Shown here: positions 25,354 to 35,251 of the stretch, piece by piece | How positions within the stretch are numbered: the first letter of the stretch is position 1 | Layout: the number at the start of each line of letters is the position of its first letter | Origin: Dyella_B jejuensis | GTDB taxonomy: Bacteria; Pseudomonadota; Gammaproteobacteria; Xanthomonadales; Rhodanobacteraceae | Assembly: GCF_044904675.1 (NCBI RefSeq) | Contig: NZ_JADIKJ010000019.1 | Location: forward strand, 10,516 to 74,515 | DNA length: 64,000 bases | Direction of reading: 5' to 3' | Position numbers and translations under genes: made by a program | Notes under the pieces: model-generated | The model's input: the letters and a program-made list of their open reading frames with translations, nothing else | Told to the model about the DNA's origin: nothing | Databases searched by the model: none

Positions 25354-26214
25354 TCAGACCTGGAGCGCGGCAACCGTCGAGGCCAGGAACGGCATGACGG
25401 CATCGATGAATCCCTGCGGATTATCCAGCACCACGCCATGCGCTGCGGCCGGCACTTGGGCATGGCAGCCCCTGGGCAACGCCCTGGTCATTTCCAGGGT
25501 CGCTGCTGGCGACAGCAGTCCCGATAGTTCGCCTCGAACGACCAGCGTCGGGCATGGCGTCTGTTTCAGCCGTTCCAGCAACGTCGGGGCATCGGGCGCG
25601 GCCCTTTGCGTCTGGAAAAAAGACAGCAAGGCCGGATCGCGCTTGAGCTCGAAGCCGCTGCCGTCCGTCCGGCGACGCAAGGATTCCGATGCAATGCGGC
25701 GCAATACGCTTTCGCGCACCAATGGGCGTTCCTCCCATTTCAAGGTGCCGACATAATCTTCCAGCGAGGCGTAGGTACGTTGCGATGCCGCGAAGAAGCC
25801 GGTGACCACATCGACCAGCCGCTGCGTCGGCCGATCTATCGTCGGGCCGTAATCCACCAGTACCAGCCCGCGCACGGCGTGCTGCATGCATCGCGCTAAC
25901 CGGAGCGCAACACCGCCACCCATGGAATGTCCGATGACGATGGGATGATCCAGCCGCAGGTGCTCGCACAACGCCATGACGTCGATGACATAACTATCGA
26001 ATCCGTATTCGCCATGGCGCAGCCAGTCCGAATCGCCGTGGCCGCGCAGATCGGGTGCGATCACCCGCAGCTGCCTGCCCAGGTATTCGGCGAACTCCCG
26101 CCACACGAACAGCCCGTCGCCAAGGCCATGGAGCAACAAGCAAGCGTGCTCGCCCTCGCCAAATTCGGCACAGCGGATACGCGCCCGGTCAATCGGGACA
26201 TCGAACGACCGCAT
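25354..26214 (-). CDS. alpha/beta hydrolase, candidate thioesterase of the PKS unit
   Basis: A 286-residue cytosolic alpha/beta-hydrolase. GAGGGGG lies seven bases before the chosen ATG (MRSFDVPIDRARIRC). The fold signatures are clear: LLLHGLGDGLFVWREF (oxyanion region), DLRGHGDSD, the nucleophile elbow VIGHSMGGGVALRLA and a C-terminal His in AAHGVVLDNPQGF. It follows the polyketide synthase by 68 bp on the same strand, so it is probably co-transcribed. The synthase has no thioesterase domain, so this enzyme could release the acyl chain or edit stalled carriers. This is inference from position; the sequence alone only says hydrolase. Confidence 0.82.
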   Translation of the reverse strand: MRSFDVPIDRARIRCAEFGEGEHACLLLHGLGDGLFVWREFAEYLGRQLRVIAPDLRGHGDSDWLRHGEYGFDSYVIDVMALCEHLRLDHPIVIGHSMGGGVALRLARCMQHAVRGLVLVDYGPTIDRPTQRLVDVVTGFFAASQRTYASLEDYVGTLKWEERPLVRESVLRRIASESLRRRTDGSGFELKRDPALLSFFQTQRAAPDAPTLLERLKQTPCPTLVVRGELSGLLSPAATLEMTRALPRGCHAQVPAAAHGVVLDNPQGFIDAVMPFLASTVAALQV

Positions 26215-26282
26215 GGCGTCACCCCCTCGCCATGCGCCGGAACGCACCGCGCCGGCCATTGCCCGGGCACGCCGGCCTCACC

Positions 26283-29200
26283 TCACTGGAGAACGGCGGA
26301 TGCTTCATGTTGGACCTTCCCTGGTTGCTCGGACGCTTCATGCAAGACGTCGCCATGCCGCGCATAGACACGATGCCCCTGATCATCCACATGCTGCAGG
26401 TAATAGACGCCTGCAAGCCGGTCATGATGATCGGCGGGCACATAGCCGAAGCGGCCGTAGGCATCCGAATACTCCTTCGACAGTTGCTCGAAGGCCAGCG
26501 GATCGTGCCGGCGCCGCTGCTTGAGCCGCACCCCGATATCGCGGTCGATCTGCGGCGTCCTGGCCACCCGCAACCGATAGAAGCTGGCACTGGCGCCCGA
26601 GCCGTAGGAATACAGGCCGATCACCTTGCCGACGATTTCCTCATATTGCTCCAGCAGCAGCGAATACAGGCACACGTACAGCGATGCGGTGTAGACCGAG
26701 CCAAGCTGCCGGGTCAGCACGGTGCCAGGCTGCACCATCGCATCAAAAAGATTCTGCTTGTCGATCCGCGACGCGGCAGGTCGCTCGTTATGAACCAGCC
26801 GGTCGAAGGCACGCTTGATCAAATAGGTGCTCGTGCAGTGGAACACGAAATAGTCGTGCTCGCCGATCAGCGCCTGGCCCGTGCGCTCGGCCAGCTTTTT
26901 CTGGCAACCGTCCAGGCACGACAAATAGACATCGATACTGTGCCGACCATCCATCAGCGGGAACGGCTTGGGCCAGCCGACCGGCTTGTAGAAATCCCAG
27001 CGATGCAGCATGTGGCTCGCGCGCTCGGGCAGCATCACCAGCGACGCATCCGGCCCGACCAGCATCGCGACGGCTGCCGCGCCGGTCAGGAACCGTTGTT
27101 CTTCATCGAACTCGGCAATATCCACGCATACCACCAGGCCCAATCGCCCATCCCACGCCTCGCTCTGGCACCAGGCCACGGTGTTGAACAAAGCCGAGGT
27201 GCCGCCGTAGCAGGCGTTGTACGTATCCACGCCCTCGACGTCGTAACAGCCTCGTTGCTCGAACAACTGCATCAAGTACGTCTTGATGCTCTTGCTGCGG
27301 TCGACCGGGCTTTCGGTGCCCACTTCCAACCGGCCGATGGACGACCAATCGATGCCATAGCGGTCCATCAGGCGCTGCACGGCCGTCATTGCCATGGAAA
27401 CCGTGTCCTCCTCGCCGCCGCAGAAGGTGATGGCTTCCTGGCCAAGCCCAATCGTGTACTTCCCTTCGCAGTGCTGGTAATCCTCCATGTCGGCCTGCAT
27501 GACCATATGGTTCGGGAAATAAAGCTCCATCGCGATGATCCCGACCGCTTGCGCACGCTGCCCGGCAGCTTGGGTTTGCGCAGGTTGCATCACGGCGGTT
27601 GGCGTCTGCGCCGGCGAAGGCGCTGCCAACGCTGGCCGCCGCACTTCGTTCTTCCAGTCGCCGGTAAAGGCCGATCCATGGATATTGCAGCGAGCCATGC
27701 CCAGGCTTTCCCGCGCCAGGCGCGCATGATCGACGCCGGGCCGCATCAATGCCGTGGTGGCACGCACCCCCGCCGACGGATAAGCGCCGATGCGCCGCGC
27801 CATCGCCATGGCCGCCGCCTGCGCCGCCTCAAGCGTGGGATGCACTTCGTTGACCAAACCGATCGCCAGCGCTTCTTCGGCGGTCATCGTATAGTCGTTC
27901 AGATATAGCTCGAACGCCCATTTTTTTCCGACCAGCCGTTCAAGCGACTCGGAAAGAAGCAGGCCAGGACAAACACCGCGGGAAATGTTGCCGTAGTTGA
28001 ACACCGCATCGGCCGTGCAGATCCGGTAGTCCGCGTTCAACATGGCCGCAAAGCCGCCGCCGATCACTTTGCCGTGGACCACGCAGATAACCGGGACTTC
28101 CAGCTCCCGGATACTGGTGAACGCGCGATAGATATCGTAAGTCACGCGCGAGGCCACCAGCACCGGCAACGCTTTCAATTGCGCGATGAAGCGATACGGG
28201 TTCGCGCCAACGCAAAAGTGCGGACCGCATCCTTGAAGCACGACGGCGCGCAGCCCTGCAAGCTGCCTTGCCGCATCGATCGCACGGCTCAAGTCTTCCG
28301 CAATCGGCCAATCGATGGCGTTGCTATGTTCGGCATCGTCGAGCTCGATCGTAACCACGCCACTGTCCGGATCGTGCAGCAGGCTCACCAGCTTGCGCGC
28401 ATCGCGTACCCGGTTCGCGGCTTTGAGGCCCAGCCCGCCCATCATCACCAGCGCCGAATCAAGGTCTGACGCCGGCAACTGACTTTGGCAGGTTTCGAGC
28501 AGGCCCGGTTCGATCGTCGCGAAACGCGCAAGCAATCGCCCAAGTTCCTGCTCCACGGCCTCCTTGGTACCAACAAAATCGACCAGCCCAAGCGTGGCAG
28601 CGGTCTTCGCGTCGAAACTGTCGCCGGTCAGCATCAGCTTGCGGCAAGCGGCGCGGTCGAGACGCTGCTGCGCCGCGACGCTCACCAGGCCCGGCAGGCC
28701 GCCGCGCCGGATCTCCGGGAAGCCGAAGCTCGCGTCCTCGTTGGCGAGTACGACGGAAGCCATGCTCGGAAACAGCATGCCGCCGCCGCGGCATTGACCC
28801 TCGACCACGCAGATCACCGGCATTTTCGCCGCCGACAATTGCCGCGTAAGCGCAGCGAAGTGCTCCAATGCCGTGCTCATGGCGGCATCATCGAAATGCA
28901 CCTGGTCCAAATCCATGCCCAGGCAAAAGTGTTCGGCCGACGCACCGCGCACCACGATCACCTGATTCGTTTCGGCCAGGTCCTGGCGCAGCCGCGCCAG
29001 GCTTTGGATGCTGAAGCAACGTTCAAGCTGGATGGTACGTTCGCCGGCATTCGAAGATGCGTGGCGCCGCGAAACACACGGGAGCATTGCAACGTTTGTA
29101 ACCGCCGGATCGACCCCCGGCGCCTCCGGACGGGCGGCAGCCGATGACACCGTGGCGATCGGCGCGGCCGCGACCATGGGCGTGGATACCGCAGCGTCGT

Positions 29201-32200
29201 CTTTCGCGCCGATCACCTGGATCACGGCCTCGGCCGTTGCGCCGGTCAGCAACATGCTCTGCGACATGTCGACGTTCCAGCGTTGCTTGACCCAATTGCG
29301 CAGCTCGATGGCCGCAAGGGAGTCCAGGCCAAGCGAAGCAAGCGACGCATCGTGCGGTATTTCGTGCTGTTTGAAACCCAGCAATTCGGCGATCTTTTTC
29401 TTTACCGCCGGACCGGCGCTGGAATCGCTTGCTTGCCGACCCACATGATCGCCGGACTGTTCCAGTTCGGCACCCATGGCAAACGGTTGGTCCTGTTCTG
29501 GCACTTCGCCACCGGCTGTCAACGCAACGTGCCCGGCACCTTGCTCTGTCGGGGTCGCTTCGTGTCGTACCATCGATAGCATGACCTTGCCGATATGATC
29601 GCCCGAAGCCATGGAGCGGAACGCATCAATCACCTGCTCGGCCGGAAAGATCGTCATCGGCAACGGCGCTGCCTGCCCTTGCGCCAGGCGCTCGGCGCAT
29701 TCGCACATCAATGCGCGAACGCGCTCCGGGTGCGTTTTCGCCAGTCCATCAAGGTGCACGCTGTGGAAGGCAATATTGTTTTCCAGCGCCCGCAGACCGA
29801 TAGCGGCGTCTTGCAGAATGTCGCGCTTTCCAATTTCCACATGCCTTCCCGCTGGCGCAAGGCAGCGCAGGCTTTCCCGCAAGCCGGCACCATGCAGGCT
29901 GTTCAGCACCACATCGACACCGCGCTCGTCGGTCAGGCGGGCAATGGCAGCCTTGAATGCTTCCGGGCGATGCGAGTCGATGGTCTGTTCCAATCCCCAT
30001 CGTTCGCGCAAGTAACGGCGCTTCGCATCGCTACCCGCGGAGGCGATCACATCGGCCCCCAGCGAACGGGCGACCTGTACGGCCGCGATACCTACCCCGC
30101 CGGCCGCGGAATGGATAAGCACCGTTTCGCCGGCCGCGACCCGGGCGACGTGGTGAAGGGCGTACCACGCCGTGGCGTAGGCGCTGAGGAAACCGGCGCC
30201 TTCCGCGTCGCTCACGTTAGCGGGCAGCGGCAGCGTGTCGCTGGCCTGCAACACGACCGTGGTCCGCATCATGCTGCGCTGCTCACTCCCTGCCTCCGCG
30301 GATGCCTGCGCCCCCGGGGTACACGCGATGACCCTGGTACCCACCTGCAACCGCGGATAGAGGCGCGGAACATCCGAGCCTAGCTCGATGATCGATCCGC
30401 TCGCCTCGATCCCGAGCACCGGCGCGTAGCCCGGCAACATGCCCAAGGAAAGCATGGCGTCCTTGAAATTCAAGGCGGCGTAGTGAACACGCATGCGAAT
30501 CTGGTCGGACGCAAGCTTGGTGCCCGCAGGACTGCTGCGCCAGCGCAAGCTCGAAATCTGTCCGGGTTGTGCGATCTCCAGCTGGATCTCGCGCGCCATC
30601 TCCGCCACGTCCAGGTCATCGCGCGGTGTCGCGCCAGCGGCGCGCGGCGCACGTTCCGCTGCCGACCGGTCGCTTGATGGCATGTTCATTGCGGTAATCG
30701 CGTCCGTGACGGTCCTGGCCGTCGCCCCGAGCAGCAGGGTCGATTGCGGAATATCCACGCCATAGGTTTGCAATGCCCAATTGCGCAATTCGATCGCCGC
30801 CAGCGAGTCGAGGCCCAACTCGCTGAGCCGAACGTCCAGTTCAATCTCGTCGGGCTGCACGCCCAGCAGCGCGGCGAGCTTGGCCTGCACGACCGGAGCA
30901 ACCGGCTTGTCATCCCTGGCAACAGTTTCACCTTGTCCGGAAACCGGCATGACTTGCTCCTGGCCAGGCCACTCCCGTTCGCTGCTCGCCGTGTTGTCAG
31001 TTTCCGGCACCCAGTAGCGGGTGGCGAGGAACGGATAGGTCGGCAGGGCCAGACGTTGCGGCTTGGGATCGCCGTACAGGGATGCCCAGTCCACCGACAT
31101 GCCCCGCACCCATGATCTGGCAAGCTGGTGAAGCTCGCCGTGGTTAGCTCCTCCACCCATGGCTTGCCGCAGCAGCTCGTCAGCCGTAAAGAGCGCCGGC
31201 GAAGCCTGGTTGCCGTCAGCTTCGCCCCCATAGACATCCTCGCCCGGGGCTTCCTTGGCGCGCACCTGTGCGAGCTTGTGCTGCAACGCCTCTACCGTAG
31301 GCACGATCAACGCCAGGCGCGCGCTCATCGCTTCCCGTCCCACCTGCAAGGTGTAGGCGAGGTCCGCAAGGTTGACGTTGCGTCCGTCATGGGCGGCCTG
31401 TTCGAGGTAACGCTGAAGTTGTGCGACCCGCAGCAGTAACCGATCGTTATTGCGCGCCGACAGCACGATCGCTACCGCGCCGTTGACCGGCGTGGGCTGC
31501 CGAGAGGATGGCTGGTAAGCCTCAACGACCACGTGCGCGTTGGTACCGCTGAAACCGAAGGAACTGACGCCGGCCCGCCGGCTTCCCGCCGGCCACGCTT
31601 GCGCATGGTCCACCACGCGCGCCGGCAGGCGGTCCCAGGGAATGTGGGCATTGGGCGTAGTGAAATGCAACTGCGCCGGCAGCATGTCGTGCTGCATGCA
31701 CAGCACGAGCTTGATCAGGCCGGCAAGGCCGGCGGCAGCTTCCAGATGACCCAGGTGGCTTTTTGCCGAACCGATCAACAACGGCCGGTCATGCGGACGT
31801 TCGCGTCCCAGCACCTGCAAGGCGGCCAGCACTTCGATCGGATCGCCCAGCGAGGTGCCGGTGCCATGCGCTTCCAGATAAGCAATCGATGCCGGGGATA
31901 CGTGGGCCTTTGCCAGCGCTTCTTCGATCAACGCCTGTTGCGCGCGCTGGCTCGGAGCGGTCAGGCTGACACTGCCGCCATCCTGGTTGATCGCACTGCC
32001 GCGGATCACGGCCAGGATGCGGTCACCGTCGGCCTGCGCATCCGCCAGCCGCTTGAGTACCACCACTGCGCAGCCCTCGCTGCGCACATAGCCGTCAGCG
32101 GTGTCATCAAAGGTTTTGCAGCGGCCGTTCGGCGAGAGCATGCCCGCGCGCTCGAACGCTTCGAACCGTTTGTCGTCCAGGAGCAGATTCACGCCAGCGG

Positions 32201-35200
32201 CCAAGGCCAGCGCGCATTCGCCGCGTTGCAAGCTGCTGCAAGCTTCGTGCACCGCCACCAAGGACGAACTGCAAGCCGTGTCGAGGCTGAGGGCCGGACC
32301 CTGCCAGTCGTAAAAATAGGACAGGCGCCCTGCCGCCACGGCGCACGCACTGCCTGTGGCGAAATGAGCTTCGACCGGCGCATTCCCGCGCTGCGCCAGC
32401 AAATCGGCATATTCGCAGCCCATCTGGCCGACGAAGACGCCGCAGCGTGCACCGCGCAAGCGCGATGGCGCCATCGCAGCGGACTCGAGTGCCTCCCAGC
32501 TCGCCTCCAGCAGCAGGCGTTGCTGCGGATCGAGCCATTCGGCTTCGTGCGGAGAAATGCGGAAGAAGCCGGCATCGAAACGGTCGACCGCATGCAGGAA
32601 GCCAGCTTCCCAGCGGAACGGCTTGGCGCCGGATCGACGTAACGCCGCGCGCTCGGGCGGCAGCGAACCGATCAGGTCGCGTCCTTCGATCAATGCTTGC
32701 CAGAACTGCTCCGGATCAGCGATGCCGCCTGGCAAACGGCAAGCCATGCCGACAATGGCGATCGCGTCATCCGCATCCGCGGCTTGCGCGGCAACCGGTG
32801 CCGCGACCGGCACCACCGAAGTGACGTCCATTGCCGGCGCGGCGGCTGCGCCAGCGTGAAGCTGCTCGCCCAGATAGGCGATCACCGCCTCGGGAGTGCC
32901 GTAACTGAAGAAGAAGGTCGCATCCAGACGCCGGCCGGTCGCATCCCCCAGCAATCGGCGCAACTCCAGCAATTCCAGCGAACCCAAGCCCATTTCCATC
33001 AGCGGGATGCGCGGGCCATAGGCGCTCGTTCGCTCCGGCCCCAGCACTTGCGAGACGATGTGGCGCACCGTCCGTTCCACCTCGCCAATGGTGCGCAGCT
33101 GCGCCGACGGCGCATCGCCGGCAACCGCGAATGCCGCGCGATGCTCCTGACTTTCGCGCAGCGGATATTCGATCACGATGCCCGCACCGTCGTTGTCGAC
33201 GTCGGCCGGCCGGAACTGCGGCAGTACATCGCCAATCGCCGCGCCGTGCGAGGCATGGAAATGCAGCATCGGATCGGTCCATTGGCCGAGCTCCCGTTGC
33301 GTGCGGATGTATTGCTCGATACTCGCCTCACCGCGATATTGGAAGTAATTCGCGCAGCGGGTCACTCCAACCACCCTGTCGATGTCATCGAGCGCCGCCG
33401 CATAGAGCAACATCAGCTGCAGCAGTGCATCGCTGTAGCCGCGCCCATGCATCGAAGGCGTGACATACAGGCCCAGTAACTGAAGTGCGCGTCCATCAGC
33501 TCGATGCAGCTTGGCCAGCTCGCGATGCCGGCTCGAATGCAGGACATCGATGCAGGCAATCCGCTGCGCATACAGCGCCGCCACGATATGCCCATCGACC
33601 TCCAGCACCATCTGCATTTGCGGCAGTTCCTTCACGCGGCGCGCCAGTTCGTCGGCCGGGGTGTGCAGGGCCTCGGGCTGCGAGCGCTGGTCGAGCTCGA
33701 CCAGTTGCGGCAGATCGCCGGGCAGCGGATGACGCACGGTATACGGCTGAGGCAGCAGGCGGTGCAGCGAAATGCGCGAAAAGCTCGCCGTTTTTGGAAG
33801 CAGGCGCGATACGCCCGGCTCGGGAAACAGGCCGGCCTCCGCCGCCGCCATCAGGAACACGGAGGCTTCGACCAGCTGCTGCCCCGAAAAGGCGTGGAAT
33901 GCGTCGTAATAGGCGCTTTCGGTTTGATCGGGTCCGCGCCGCACCGTGGCCGGATGCAGGTTGTGCACTTCCAGCACGACCAGTCCGTAAGGCGACATCT
34001 GCTCGCGCCAGCGGCGTAAATGCTCAACCAAACTTTGCACCGCCTGCGCAGGCTCGATCGCGCCGCCGTCGCGTGCCACGTACACGCCCGCGTAATTGAA
34101 ATCCTGGCGTGCCTGCGCGGAACGCAGATCCGTCACGGCCTTGAACGGACGGTCGTGATCCAGGAACGAGCGCACGTGCAATATTTTATCCAGCTCCGTG
34201 ATGCCCTGGGCGGCCAGGTCGAGCAGCAACTGGCGCGGCTCGGCGATATCGGCATGCACCAGGCAATGCGGCAGCTCGGCCAGCGTGCGGTGGGTGGCCT
34301 GCAGCGACAGGTCGTTATAATCCGCACCGATCAGCGTTAGTGGATAGGCGTCCAGCGCCTGGCCGCGCGCGGTGCGCGTGCGTACCACTTCGTAGATACG
34401 CCGCAGCAGCGTGCCATCGCCACACCCCATGTCCGCCACGTAGCGCGGCTGCGCATCGAGCGGCGTGTCGTTGAACAGGCGCACGATCAATGCATCCAAC
34501 TCCGCGAAATGGCTTTGGTGCTGCACGCCGCTGGCAATGACATTGAGCGTGCGATCGACATGAGCCTCATGGCCTCCAGCATCGGTCGCGAAGACGGCCC
34601 TGGCATCGCCGAACAGCAAAGCATCCATCTGCCTGAACATGGGCGCATAGGAAATTACCGTGCCCAAGGCGCCGGCGCTGGACAACAGGCTTAGGCCAGC
34701 CTGCGTCAAACGAAAGGCCGTATCGCCTTGCGCGCCCCAGCCGCGATGCACGAACAAACGACGCACTGCCTCCCATACGCGCCCATCCCAGCCGGACGGC
34801 GCGGGATGTTCCAAGGCATGGAGGCCAGGCTCGTATAAACCGAGCAACAGCGGAGCCAGCAATGCGCCATCCCACATGGACGCCAGCGCGGGATCGGCGC
34901 GGCCCCAGTCATCCAGGCACTGCGACAATCCGCTCAGCCATGTTGCTGTTTCGCTCCCATCGCGCGGCACCGACAGCGCCACCGCTATCGGTGGCGGCGC
35001 CGCCAGCTCGGTCCGTGCGTTCGCGGCGTATACATCCCGCTCGACGGCATCGATCCAACCCAATTCATCGAGCAAGCGCAGTGCAGCGCGAAGGTTGCCC
35101 TCGTTGGCGCCATAAGCGCTCACCATCGCCGCAACCGGCATGGGTTGCCGGACGAGCGCCGCCAACAAGGCGCGCCGTGATAAGGCGTCGATTACCGTCG

Positions 35201-35243
35201 CGGCCACCCAGCCATTGGCCAGCCCATTGATGATATCAAGCAT
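26283..35243 (-). CDS. trans-AT-type polyketide synthase fused to a complete HMGS beta-branching cassette
   Basis: One 2986-residue protein. Domains: class I methyltransferase (SAM loop VADMGCGDGTLL ~269-280) in a ~490-residue N-terminal region; GNAT (~500-675, LGLYVTPSMHGRGYSDALL); ACP1 (Ser755, MGLGSLELLEL); ketosynthase (~825-1245; Cys991 in DTACSSSL, His1126 in EAHGTGT, His1166 in SHLGHLEAA); a trans-AT-type flanking linker (LADLAYTLQVGREAM, LPTYPF to ~1412); ACP2 (Ser1480); MDR enoyl reductase (~1555-1892, HSAAGGVGIAAVQVA); ACP3 (Ser1975); crotonase ECH1 (~2065-2290, keeps Glu in FGFPEIRRGG); crotonase ECH2 (~2295-2520, that Glu is lost, NYGNISRGV); HMG synthase (~2565-2960; Glu2644, Cys2678 in TYNACYGG, His2802). 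No AT, KR, DH or TE domain. The start at 35243 follows AAGGAG by eight bases. MT-GNAT-ACP is the loading module known from curacin- and apratoxin-type systems. Confidence 0.95.
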   Translation of the reverse strand: MLDIINGLANGWVAATVIDALSRRALLAALVRQPMPVAAMVSAYGANEGNLRAALRLLDELGWIDAVERDVYAANARTELAAPPPIAVALSVPRDGSETATWLSGLSQCLDDWGRADPALASMWDGALLAPLLLGLYEPGLHALEHPAPSGWDGRVWEAVRRLFVHRGWGAQGDTAFRLTQAGLSLLSSAGALGTVISYAPMFRQMDALLFGDARAVFATDAGGHEAHVDRTLNVIASGVQHQSHFAELDALIVRLFNDTPLDAQPRYVADMGCGDGTLLRRIYEVVRTRTARGQALDAYPLTLIGADYNDLSLQATHRTLAELPHCLVHADIAEPRQLLLDLAAQGITELDKILHVRSFLDHDRPFKAVTDLRSAQARQDFNYAGVYVARDGGAIEPAQAVQSLVEHLRRWREQMSPYGLVVLEVHNLHPATVRRGPDQTESAYYDAFHAFSGQQLVEASVFLMAAAEAGLFPEPGVSRLLPKTASFSRISLHRLLPQPYTVRHPLPGDLPQLVELDQRSQPEALHTPADELARRVKELPQMQMVLEVDGHIVAALYAQRIACIDVLHSSRHRELAKLHRADGRALQLLGLYVTPSMHGRGYSDALLQLMLLYAAALDDIDRVVGVTRCANYFQYRGEASIEQYIRTQRELGQWTDPMLHFHASHGAAIGDVLPQFRPADVDNDGAGIVIEYPLRESQEHRAAFAVAGDAPSAQLRTIGEVERTVRHIVSQVLGPERTSAYGPRIPLMEMGLGSLELLELRRLLGDATGRRLDATFFFSYGTPEAVIAYLGEQLHAGAAAAPAMDVTSVVPVAAPVAAQAADADDAIAIVGMACRLPGGIADPEQFWQALIEGRDLIGSLPPERAALRRSGAKPFRWEAGFLHAVDRFDAGFFRISPHEAEWLDPQQRLLLEASWEALESAAMAPSRLRGARCGVFVGQMGCEYADLLAQRGNAPVEAHFATGSACAVAAGRLSYFYDWQGPALSLDTACSSSLVAVHEACSSLQRGECALALAAGVNLLLDDKRFEAFERAGMLSPNGRCKTFDDTADGYVRSEGCAVVVLKRLADAQADGDRILAVIRGSAINQDGGSVSLTAPSQRAQQALIEEALAKAHVSPASIAYLEAHGTGTSLGDPIEVLAALQVLGRERPHDRPLLIGSAKSHLGHLEAAAGLAGLIKLVLCMQHDMLPAQLHFTTPNAHIPWDRLPARVVDHAQAWPAGSRRAGVSSFGFSGTNAHVVVEAYQPSSRQPTPVNGAVAIVLSARNNDRLLLRVAQLQRYLEQAAHDGRNVNLADLAYTLQVGREAMSARLALIVPTVEALQHKLAQVRAKEAPGEDVYGGEADGNQASPALFTADELLRQAMGGGANHGELHQLARSWVRGMSVDWASLYGDPKPQRLALPTYPFLATRYWVPETDNTASSEREWPGQEQVMPVSGQGETVARDDKPVAPVVQAKLAALLGVQPDEIELDVRLSELGLDSLAAIELRNWALQTYGVDIPQSTLLLGATARTVTDAITAMNMPSSDRSAAERAPRAAGATPRDDLDVAEMAREIQLEIAQPGQISSLRWRSSPAGTKLASDQIRMRVHYAALNFKDAMLSLGMLPGYAPVLGIEASGSIIELGSDVPRLYPRLQVGTRVIACTPGAQASAEAGSEQRSMMRTTVVLQASDTLPLPANVSDAEGAGFLSAYATAWYALHHVARVAAGETVLIHSAAGGVGIAAVQVARSLGADVIASAGSDAKRRYLRERWGLEQTIDSHRPEAFKAAIARLTDERGVDVVLNSLHGAGLRESLRCLAPAGRHVEIGKRDILQDAAIGLRALENNIAFHSVHLDGLAKTHPERVRALMCECAERLAQGQAAPLPMTIFPAEQVIDAFRSMASGDHIGKVMLSMVRHEATPTEQGAGHVALTAGGEVPEQDQPFAMGAELEQSGDHVGRQASDSSAGPAVKKKIAELLGFKQHEIPHDASLASLGLDSLAAIELRNWVKQRWNVDMSQSMLLTGATAEAVIQVIGAKDDAAVSTPMVAAAPIATVSSAAARPEAPGVDPAVTNVAMLPCVSRRHASSNAGERTIQLERCFSIQSLARLRQDLAETNQVIVVRGASAEHFCLGMDLDQVHFDDAAMSTALEHFAALTRQLSAAKMPVICVVEGQCRGGGMLFPSMASVVLANEDASFGFPEIRRGGLPGLVSVAAQQRLDRAACRKLMLTGDSFDAKTAATLGLVDFVGTKEAVEQELGRLLARFATIEPGLLETCQSQLPASDLDSALVMMGGLGLKAANRVRDARKLVSLLHDPDSGVVTIELDDAEHSNAIDWPIAEDLSRAIDAARQLAGLRAVVLQGCGPHFCVGANPYRFIAQLKALPVLVASRVTYDIYRAFTSIRELEVPVICVVHGKVIGGGFAAMLNADYRICTADAVFNYGNISRGVCPGLLLSESLERLVGKKWAFELYLNDYTMTAEEALAIGLVNEVHPTLEAAQAAAMAMARRIGAYPSAGVRATTALMRPGVDHARLARESLGMARCNIHGSAFTGDWKNEVRRPALAAPSPAQTPTAVMQPAQTQAAGQRAQAVGIIAMELYFPNHMVMQADMEDYQHCEGKYTIGLGQEAITFCGGEEDTVSMAMTAVQRLMDRYGIDWSSIGRLEVGTESPVDRSKSIKTYLMQLFEQRGCYDVEGVDTYNACYGGTSALFNTVAWCQSEAWDGRLGLVVCVDIAEFDEEQRFLTGAAAVAMLVGPDASLVMLPERASHMLHRWDFYKPVGWPKPFPLMDGRHSIDVYLSCLDGCQKKLAERTGQALIGEHDYFVFHCTSTYLIKRAFDRLVHNERPAASRIDKQNLFDAMVQPGTVLTRQLGSVYTASLYVCLYSLLLEQYEEIVGKVIGLYSYGSGASASFYRLRVARTPQIDRDIGVRLKQRRRHDPLAFEQLSKEYSDAYGRFGYVPADHHDRLAGVYYLQHVDDQGHRVYARHGDVLHEASEQPGKVQHEASAVLQ

Positions 35244-35251
35244 GGAACACG

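Noticed and set aside
26214..26259. Longer start for the alpha/beta hydrolase at 26259
   Set aside because: The 15 extra residues have no ribosome-binding site, whereas GAGGGGG stands at the proper distance before the ATG at 26214.
26055..27908. A 617-codon plus-strand open frame opposite the HMGS/ECH2 part of the PKS
   Set aside because: It is a shadow of the PKS reading frame; no domain, no ribosome-binding site, and composition typical of antisense frames.
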